64,000 bases of DNA. Origin: Achromobacter sp. RTa (GTDB lineage Bacteria; Pseudomonadota; Gammaproteobacteria; Burkholderiales; Burkholderiaceae_B). The stretch spans positions 234,010 to 298,009 of the forward strand of contig NZ_JPYO01000043.1 of assembly GCF_000757485.1 (NCBI RefSeq), in the 5' to 3' direction. The position numbers and the translations under genes were made by a program. Shown in pieces: positions 58,197 through 64,000 of the stretch. Positions within the stretch are counted from its first letter, which is position 1, and each line of letters starts with the position of its first letter. The notes beneath the pieces are model-generated. The model saw only the letters and a list, made by a program, of their open reading frames with translations. It had not been told where the DNA came from and did not search any database.

Positions 58197-59680
58197 AAGC
58201 CCTGAAGTTCAGACAGACCGCCTTGTCCGCCTTCGTGGCGGTGGCGTTGGCCGGCTGCTCGCTGGCGCCCGATTACAAGCGTCCCGACGCGCCGGTGTCG
58301 GGCTTGTGGCCCGACCAGCCCAAGGTGCAGTACGGCGGCTACGCCAAGCCGACGTCGCTGGGCATGCAGCCCTCCACCGCGGTCATGCCGCAGGACGGCA
58401 CGCCCGCGGCCGAACTGGGCTGGCGCGAATTCTTCCGCGATCCGCGGCTGCAGAGCCTGATCGAGCTGTCGCTGGCGAACAACCGCGACCTGCGTGTGGC
58501 GGTGCAGCGCGTCGAAGAGGCGCGCGCCCAGTACGGCATCCAGCGTGGCGCGCAATGGCCCAGCATCGGCGCCGGCATCCAGGGCCAGCGCCAGCACCTG
58601 CCCGCCAACATGCGGTCGCCGGGCGCCGGCTCCATCAGCAGCTCCTATCAGGCCGGCATCGGCCTGACCACGTTCGAGATCGACCTGTTCGGCCGGCTGC
58701 GCAACCTGTCCGAGGCGGCGTACCAGCAGTACCTGTCGACGGAGCAGGCGCAGAAAAGCGTGCACATCACGCTGGTCGGCGCGGTTGCGCAGTCCTATTT
58801 CAATCTGCGCGCCGCCGAGGTCCAGCTTGGCCTGACGCAGCGCACCCTGGCCTCGCGCCAGGAATCCTATGACCTCGTCAAGCGCCGATTCGACGGGGGC
58901 GTGGCCTCCGAACTGGACCTGAACCAGTCCAAGTCGCTGCTGGACTCGGCCTCGTCCGACCTGGCGCAGCTTGCCCGCGCCCAGGCGCAGGCAACGAATG
59001 CCCTGGTGTTGCTGGTGGGCACCCCGCTGCCGCAAGATCTGCCCGCGCCGGCCACGTTCGGCCGCGACCAGCTCCTGGCCACCGTGCCTGCGGGCCTGCC
59101 TTCCGACCTGCTGGAGCGCCGGCCGGACATCATGGCCGCGGAAAACCAGCTGAAGGCCGCCAATGCCAACATTGGGGCGGCGCGCGCGGCGTTCTTCCCG
59201 ACAATTTCGCTGACCGGCCTGCTGGGCGTGGCAAGCCCCTCGTTGGGTGATCTGTTCAAGGGCGGCCAGGGCTACTGGAGCTTCTCGCCCTCGATCACCA
59301 CGCCCTTGTTTGCCGGCGGCAGCATCCGCGAAGGGCTGAACCTGGCCAAGGCGCGCGACAACATCGCCGTGGCGCAGTACGAGCAGTCCATCCAGCAGGC
59401 GTTCCGGGAAGTGTCGGACGCGCTGGCGGGCGAAGCCACCTACGGCGCGCAGCTAGACGCGCAGCGCGCGTTGCAGGATGCATCGGCGCGCACCCTGGAG
59501 CTGTCGAATCTGCGTTATACCAATGGTATCGACAGCTACCTGCAGGTGCAGACCGCGCAGGTGGACTTTTTCAATGCCCAGCTAGCGCTGGTCCAGACCG
59601 GCCTCGCGGCGCTGATCAACCGCGTGGAACTCTACAAGGCCCTGGGCGGCGGCTGGGAAGAAACAACGAAAGTGCAATGA
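58193..59680 (+). CDS. RND efflux outer-membrane channel (OprM/NodT type)
   Basis: 495-residue outer-membrane factor with lipobox VALAGC (Cys22). The two OEP halves are visible: [40 protein letters not shown] and, in the second half, [40 protein letters not shown]. Forms the trimeric tunnel of the RND complex. Start overlaps the pump stop, and pdxJ overlaps its own stop, so the efflux operon may read through into pdxJ-acpS-nagZ-uvrC. Confidence 0.94.
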   Translation: MKALKFRQTALSAFVAVALAGCSLAPDYKRPDAPVSGLWPDQPKVQYGGYAKPTSLGMQPSTAVMPQDGTPAAELGWREFFRDPRLQSLIELSLANNRDLRVAVQRVEEARAQYGIQRGAQWPSIGAGIQGQRQHLPANMRSPGAGSISSSYQAGIGLTTFEIDLFGRLRNLSEAAYQQYLSTEQAQKSVHITLVGAVAQSYFNLRAAEVQLGLTQRTLASRQESYDLVKRRFDGGVASELDLNQSKSLLDSASSDLAQLARAQAQATNALVLLVGTPLPQDLPAPATFGRDQLLATVPAGLPSDLLERRPDIMAAENQLKAANANIGAARAAFFPTISLTGLLGVASPSLGDLFKGGQGYWSFSPSITTPLFAGGSIREGLNLAKARDNIAVAQYEQSIQQAFREVSDALAGEATYGAQLDAQRALQDASARTLELSNLRYTNGIDSYLQVQTAQVDFFNAQLALVQTGLAALINRVELYKALGGGWEETTKVQ

Positions 59681-60417
59681 TAGAACTTGGTGTAAACATC
59701 GATCACGTCGCCACGCTGCGGCAGCAACGCCACACGGCCTATCCGGATCCGGTCGCGGCCGCGTTGCGCGCGGAAGACGCCGGTGCCGACCTGATCACGC
59801 TGCATCTGCGCGAAGATCGCCGCCACATCCAGGACGCGGACGTCTACGCCATCCGTCCGCAGCTGCGTACCCGCATGAACCTCGAGTGCGCGGTCACGCC
59901 GGAAATGCTGGAGATCGCCTGCGCGGTCAAGCCCAACGACGTCTGCCTGGTGCCGGAAAAGCGCACCGAGCTCACGACCGAAGGCGGGCTGGAAGTGGCG
60001 GGCGCCATGGGCCCCGTGTCGGACGCGGTGGCCCTGCTGGCCGAGGCCGGCATCCGCGTATCGCTCTTCATCGATCCGGACCCGGCGCAGATCGCTGCGG
60101 CGGCCAAGGCCGGCGCGCCGGTGATCGAGTTGCACACGGGCGCCTACGCGGAAGCGGAAGGCGAGGCCGCAGAAGCCGAACTGCAGCGCCTGCGCGTGGC
60201 GGTAGCCGAAGGGCTGCGCCATGGCCTGCGCGTGAACGCCGGCCACGGCCTGCACTACGGCAACGTCGCGCCGGTCGCCGCGCTGGACGGAATTTCCGAG
60301 CTCAACATCGGCCATGCCATCGTGGCGCAGGCGGTGTTTGATGGCTGGGAGAAGGCCGTGCGCGACATGAAGGCGCTGATGGTGCAGGCCCGCCTGCAGG
60401 CGCTGCGCGGTCTGTGA
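59677..60417 (+). CDS. pdxJ: Pyridoxine 5'-phosphate synthase
   Basis: 246-residue PdxJ, condensing 3-amino-2-oxopropyl phosphate with 1-deoxyxylulose 5-phosphate to pyridoxine 5'-phosphate. Family motifs: [56 protein letters not shown], and [20 protein letters not shown], containing the catalytic His residues. Length matches the E. coli enzyme. Its ATG overlaps the stop of the efflux channel gene (ATGA), an odd linkage of drug efflux to vitamin B6 synthesis. In this lineage pdxJ is followed by acpS, as here. Confidence 0.97.
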   Translation: MIELGVNIDHVATLRQQRHTAYPDPVAAALRAEDAGADLITLHLREDRRHIQDADVYAIRPQLRTRMNLECAVTPEMLEIACAVKPNDVCLVPEKRTELTTEGGLEVAGAMGPVSDAVALLAEAGIRVSLFIDPDPAQIAAAAKAGAPVIELHTGAYAEAEGEAAEAELQRLRVAVAEGLRHGLRVNAGHGLHYGNVAPVAALDGISELNIGHAIVAQAVFDGWEKAVRDMKALMVQARLQALRGL

Positions 60418-60465
60418 CCGCGGGCCCGTCCACCCGTTTCCGCCGCTTGCCGCGCGCCCACGCCG

Positions 60466-60897
60466 ATGTCTGATACTCCTCGCGCCGCCGCCCCAGCAGG
60501 GGCCATCGCCGGCATCGGCATGGACCTTCTGCGCATCGACCGCATCGAACGCGCGCTGGCGCGCCACGGCGACCGCTTCGCCGAAAAGATCCTGGGCGTG
60601 GAGGAGTTGCAGAAGTTCCATGCCCGCCGCGCCCGCGACCCGGCGCGCGGCCTGCGTTTCCTCGCGACGCGCTTTGCCGCCAAGGAGGCGTTCTCGAAGG
60701 CGATAGGGCTGGGCATGCGCATGCCCATGACCTGGCGGCGCGTGCAGACGCTGAACGCGCCTGGCGGGCGGCCCGTGCTGGTGATCGCCCCCGAGCTGCA
60801 GGGCTGGTATGCCGAGCGCTTCGGCGCGGCGCACGTTTCCATTACCGACGAATCCGACATGGCCGCCGCCTACGTGGTGGTCGAACGCAAGCCCTGA
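60466..60897 (+). CDS. acpS: Holo-[acyl-carrier-protein] synthase
   Basis: 143-residue AcpS that moves 4'-phosphopantetheine from CoA to apo-ACP. Mg-binding Asp in [18 protein letters not shown] and Glu in [13 protein letters not shown] are present; [21 protein letters not shown] [18 protein letters not shown] ends the fold. Slightly longer than the 126-residue E. coli protein owing to N-terminal extension ([13 protein letters not shown]) and an internal Arg-rich stretch ([17 protein letters not shown]). 48 bp after pdxJ; same operon. Confidence 0.95.
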   Translation: MSDTPRAAAPAGAIAGIGMDLLRIDRIERALARHGDRFAEKILGVEELQKFHARRARDPARGLRFLATRFAAKEAFSKAIGLGMRMPMTWRRVQTLNAPGGRPVLVIAPELQGWYAERFGAAHVSITDESDMAAAYVVVERKP

Positions 60898-60955
60898 GCC
60901 CCGGGCCCTGTGTCCGCCGGCGGCTTGCCAGACTTAGACAGAAGGACAGCCTGAC

Positions 60956-62014
60956 ATGGCCAAGAAGAAATCCAGGGCGGTCCTGCCGCCCGGCCCCGTG
61001 ATGGTCGATGTGGCGGGATATGCGCTGACGAAGGAAGAAAAGAAGCGCCTGCGCCACCCGCTGGTGGGCGGGGTGATTCTTTTCGCCCGCAATTTCGAGA
61101 ACCGGCGCCAGCTTACCGCCTTGACGCGCCAGATCCACAAGGCCCGCAAGGAACCGCTGCTGATCCTGGTGGACCACGAGGGAGGCCGCGTGCAGCGCTT
61201 CCGAGAGGACGGCTTCACCCCGCTGCCCGCGATGCGCGAACTGGGCGCGCTGTGGGAGCGGGATCCGCTCCTGGCGATGCGCCTGGCGACCGAGGCCGGC
61301 TATGTGCTGGCCGCCGAATTGCGCGCCTGCGGCGTGGACATGAGTTTCACGCCGGTGCTGGACCTGGACTACGGCGTCAGCAAAGTGATCGGCAATCGCG
61401 CCTTCCACCGCGATCCGCGCGTGGTCGCGATGCTGTCGCGCGCGCTCATCCAGGGCCTGCAGCTGGCCGGAATGTCGGCCTGCGGCAAGCATTTCCCCGG
61501 TCATGGCTTCGTGGAGGCGGATTCGCACCACGAGATTCCCGTGGACGAACGCCCGCTCAAGCGTATCCTTGAGGAAGACGGCGCGCCGTACGCCTGGCTG
61601 GGCGATTCCATCCTGCCGTCCGTGATGCCCGCGCACGTGATCTATCCCAAGGTCGACCGCCACCCGGCCGGCTTTTCCAAGCGCTGGGTGCGCGATATCT
61701 TGCGCAAGCGCCTGGGTTACGACGGCGTGGTGTTCTCGGACGACCTGACGATGGAAGGGGCCTCGGTGGCCGGCGATATCCTTGCGCGCGCCAACGCCGC
61801 GCTCGGCGCCGGATGCGATATGGTGCTGGTGTGCAACCGCCCGGATCTGGCCGACGAACTGCTGTCGCGCCTGGAATTCGAGCATCCGGCCGAGTCCGTG
61901 GCCCGGATCCGCCGCCTCATGCCGCGCTTCGCAGCGCCGGACTGGGACACCTTGCAGGCCGAAACCCGTTACCAGAATGCCCGACGACTTCAATCTCAAA
62001 TCGTTCCTGGCTGA
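60956..62014 (+). CDS. nagZ: Beta-N-acetylhexosaminidase NagZ
   Basis: 352-residue glycoside hydrolase family 3 enzyme for peptidoglycan recycling, removing GlcNAc from anhydro-muropeptides in the cytosol. Signature [20 protein letters not shown] carries the catalytic His loop, and the nucleophile Asp is in [14 protein letters not shown]. Start with [20 protein letters not shown] close behind. No signal peptide, as expected. Its 3' end overlaps the uvrC start by 38 bp. NagZ products influence AmpC beta-lactamase induction in bacteria that have AmpR. Confidence 0.95.
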   Translation: MAKKKSRAVLPPGPVMVDVAGYALTKEEKKRLRHPLVGGVILFARNFENRRQLTALTRQIHKARKEPLLILVDHEGGRVQRFREDGFTPLPAMRELGALWERDPLLAMRLATEAGYVLAAELRACGVDMSFTPVLDLDYGVSKVIGNRAFHRDPRVVAMLSRALIQGLQLAGMSACGKHFPGHGFVEADSHHEIPVDERPLKRILEEDGAPYAWLGDSILPSVMPAHVIYPKVDRHPAGFSKRWVRDILRKRLGYDGVVFSDDLTMEGASVAGDILARANAALGAGCDMVLVCNRPDLADELLSRLEFEHPAESVARIRRLMPRFAAPDWDTLQAETRYQNARRLQSQIVPG

Positions 62015-63803
62015 CCTGCCGCATCTGCCGGGTGTGTACCGGCACCTGGATGCGGCCGGGGAAGTCATGTATGTCGGCAAGGCGCGCGACCTGAAAAAGC
62101 GCGTCTCGTCGTATTTCCAGAAGAACCTGTCCAGCCCGCGTATCGCCCAGATGGTGGCGAAGGTGGCGCGGCTGGAGGTGACCGTGACGCGCTCCGAGGC
62201 CGAAGCGCTGATCCTGGAAAACAACCTCATCAAGAGCCTGAAGCCGCGCTACAACATCCTGTTCCGCGACGACAAGTCCTATCCGTACCTGCTGATCACC
62301 GGCCATGCCTGGCCGCGCATCGCCTACTACCGCGGCGCCACCAACAAGCGCGGCCAGTATTTCGGCCCTTTCCCCAACGCCTGGGCCGTGCGTGAAACCA
62401 TCCAGATCCTGCAGAAGGTATTCCGCCTGCGCACCTGCGAGGACACGGTCTTCGCCAACCGTTCGCGGCCCTGTCTGCTGCATCAGATCGGCCGCTGCTC
62501 AGCGCCTTGCGTGGGCGCCATCGAGGCCGGCGAATACGAGCGCGACGTGCAGCGCGCCGTGCGCTTCCTGAACGGGGAAGCGAAGGAGGTGATGGGCGAG
62601 ATCGAGAACAGGATGCTGCAGGCCTCCAGCGAACTGCGTTTCGAGGAGGCCGCCGCGCTGCGCGACCAGATGGGGTCGCTGGCGCGCGTGCTGCACCAGC
62701 AGACCATGGAGAACGTCAGCGGCGAGGACACCGACATCATCGCGGTGGCGATCGCCGGGGGCAAGGTCTGCGTGAACCTCGCCATGGTCCGTGGCGGCCG
62801 CCACCTGGGCGACAAACCGTTCTTCCCGTCGCACGCCGAAGGCGAGGCGGCGGCGCAGGTGCTGGAGGCCTTCGTGGCCCAGCACTACACCGACAACGCC
62901 TTGCCCCCCGTGCTGGTCTGTTCGCACGCCTTGCCGGACGCGGGCCTTATCGACCTGCTGGTGGAGCAGGCCGGAGGGCGGCCCTCGCGGGTGCTGACGC
63001 GGCCCCAGGGCGCGCGCCGGGCATGGCTGGAGCAGGCTGGCAAGAATGCCGAGATGGCCCTGGCGCGAGCGCTGACCGAGTCCGGAGCCCGTGCGGCCCG
63101 CACCTTGGCGCTGGCCGAGGCTCTGGAATTGGACACCGACGAGACGGCGCTGGATGCGCTGCGCATCGAATGCTTCGATATCAGCCACACGGCCGGCGAG
63201 GCCACGCAGGCGTCCTGCGTGGTGTTCGAGCACCACGACATGCAGCCCTCGCTCTATCGCCGCTACAACATTGCAGGCATCACGCCGGGCGACGACTACG
63301 CCGCGATGCGCCAGGTGCTGACCCGGCGTTTCGCCAAGGTGGCCGACGGCGAGGCGCCCATGCCCGGCCTGGTGCTGATCGACGGGGGCAAGGGCCAGGT
63401 GGAAGTGGCGCGCAAGGTATTCGTGGAGCTGGGCCTGGATGTGCAGACGCTGGTGGGCGTGGCCAAGGGGGAAGGGCGCAAGGTCGGCCTGGAGACCCTG
63501 GTCTTCGCCGACGAGCGTCCGCCGGTCGCGCTGGGCGGCGAATCCGCCGCGCTGATGCTGATCGCCCAGGTGCGCGACGAGGCGCACCGTTTCGCCATCA
63601 CAGGCATGCGGGCGCGCCGCGCCAAGGCGCGCAACGTGTCGCGGCTGGAGGAAATCGAAGGGGTCGGCGCCCGCCGCCGCCAGCGCCTGTTGGCCCGTTT
63701 CGGCGGCTTTTCCGGCGTGGCCTCCGCCAGCATCGAGGATCTGGCGTCGGTGGACGGCATCTCCCAGGAACTGGCCATCCGCATCTACGAAGCGCTGCGG
63801 TAA
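61977..63803 (+). CDS. uvrC: Excinuclease ABC subunit C
   Basis: 608-residue UvrC, the nuclease of nucleotide excision repair that cuts on both sides of the lesion. Start [20 protein letters not shown] leads into the GIY-YIG domain ([20 protein letters not shown], residues about 18-95). The Cys motif [13 protein letters not shown], the UVR helix pair ([16 protein letters not shown]), the RNase H-like endonuclease domain ([39 protein letters not shown]) and the C-terminal HhH pair ([20 protein letters not shown]) follow. Start codon lies within the end of nagZ. Confidence 0.97.
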   Translation: MPDDFNLKSFLADLPHLPGVYRHLDAAGEVMYVGKARDLKKRVSSYFQKNLSSPRIAQMVAKVARLEVTVTRSEAEALILENNLIKSLKPRYNILFRDDKSYPYLLITGHAWPRIAYYRGATNKRGQYFGPFPNAWAVRETIQILQKVFRLRTCEDTVFANRSRPCLLHQIGRCSAPCVGAIEAGEYERDVQRAVRFLNGEAKEVMGEIENRMLQASSELRFEEAAALRDQMGSLARVLHQQTMENVSGEDTDIIAVAIAGGKVCVNLAMVRGGRHLGDKPFFPSHAEGEAAAQVLEAFVAQHYTDNALPPVLVCSHALPDAGLIDLLVEQAGGRPSRVLTRPQGARRAWLEQAGKNAEMALARALTESGARAARTLALAEALELDTDETALDALRIECFDISHTAGEATQASCVVFEHHDMQPSLYRRYNIAGITPGDDYAAMRQVLTRRFAKVADGEAPMPGLVLIDGGKGQVEVARKVFVELGLDVQTLVGVAKGEGRKVGLETLVFADERPPVALGGESAALMLIAQVRDEAHRFAITGMRARRAKARNVSRLEEIEGVGARRRQRLLARFGGFSGVASASIEDLASVDGISQELAIRIYEALR

Positions 63804-63804
63804 G

Positions 63805-63956
63805 GTGGGCCCCCACGCTGCGCAAGCTTCGCTTGCTTGCTGCCCCCCGAGGGGGCTGCGCCGCCTTGGGGCGGCCCGGCGGCGGCGCGGCTATTCTTCT
63901 GTGGGTCCCCAGGCTACGCACGCGTTGCGTGCTTGCTGCCCCCCGAGGGGGCTGCG
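63805..63956. repeat. Two direct copies of a 56-bp intergenic repeat
   Basis: 63805-63860 and 63901-63956 are equal in length and mostly identical. Each starts GTGGG(C/T)CCCC, contains TTGCGTGCTTGCTGCC-like sequence and ends with the hairpin CCCCCGAGGGGG followed by CTGCG. A GC-rich spacer of 40 bp separates them. Repeats of this type are, from memory, frequent downstream of genes in Bordetella and Achromobacter and may act as terminators for uvrC. Confidence 0.8.
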
Positions 63957-64000
63957 TGTACAGACCGGGGACATAGGTAACAGGTGTACGGGAACATGGG
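63957..64000. mobile_element. Possible terminus of an insertion sequence (IS481-like)
   Basis: Directly after repeat copy 2 the sequence changes to TGTACAGACCGGGGACATAG, followed by GTAACAGG and TGTACGGGAACATGGG. The internal repetition of TGTAC and of GGG(A/G)ACAT(A/G)GG is typical of IS ends, and the first part recalls termini of IS481-family elements. The window ends before any transposase, so the assignment is tentative. Confidence 0.4.

Noticed and set aside
1..64000. tRNA, rRNA, integrase or attachment sites
   Set aside because: No cloverleaf-like sequence, ribosomal RNA segment or integrase-like protein was recognised; a tRNAscan-SE and Infernal run would be decisive.

Overview
The window is a GC-rich betaproteobacterial chromosome segment. 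It most probably comes from the Alcaligenaceae (Achromobacter/Bordetella lineage). The grounds are three orphan Bug-type (TctC-like) periplasmic binding proteins, a thiolase very close to Cupriavidus BktB, the order pdxJ-acpS-nagZ-uvrC, and many small CoA-catabolic operons each with its own regulator. This is inference from gene content; no rRNA or other phylogenetic marker is present. No tRNA, rRNA, CRISPR or prophage was seen.

Layout. 1-9.8 kb: the end of an M81 (MlrC-like) metallopeptidase, an array of GTGTCNGACAC palindromes, a Fur-controlled TonB receptor, a transglycosylase lipoprotein, aconitase B with a palindromic operator and a strong terminator, two envelope proteins of unknown role, a TauE/SafE permease and a CBS-domain protein. 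9.9-17.6 kb: a LysR regulator with CoA-transferase and two acyl-CoA dehydrogenases, divergent from a Bug receptor, an enoyl-CoA hydratase and BktB. A second palindrome array closes this block. 17.9-24.9 kb: a parallel module with an IclR regulator, enoyl-CoA hydratase, ADP-forming acyl-CoA synthetase, Bug receptor and two acyl-CoA dehydrogenases. 25.8-31.5 kb: malonate catabolism, with GntR regulator, malonyl-CoA decarboxylase, hydratase, malonyl-CoA synthetase and a Bug receptor in place of a MatC or MadLM carrier. 31.5-35.6 kb: FecI/FecR and a cognate receptor carrying an N-terminal signalling domain. 36.8-39.8 kb: an ABC importer of the TrpXYZ type, followed by the third palindrome array.

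40.2-48.2 kb is the most unusual part. Two divergent gene sets share a palindromic promoter. One arm has a membrane-embedded aminopropyltransferase and a Tat-exported FAD amine oxidase. The other has a DUF350 membrane protein, an SPFH/SHOCT scaffold, a double zinc-ribbon DUF4178 membrane protein, a 51-residue Gly/Ser-rich membrane peptide and AdoMet decarboxylase. Together they look like a polyamine-linked membrane or envelope system.

48.3-51.4 kb: molybdate uptake modABC with a ModE box, and convergent modE across a nested inverted repeat. 51.6-53.4 kb: a DUF4136 lipoprotein and a patatin phospholipase. 53.6-59.7 kb: a complete RND tripartite efflux operon. 59.7-63.8 kb: pdxJ, acpS, nagZ and uvrC. 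The right edge holds two copies of a 56-bp repeat and what looks like the end of an insertion sequence.
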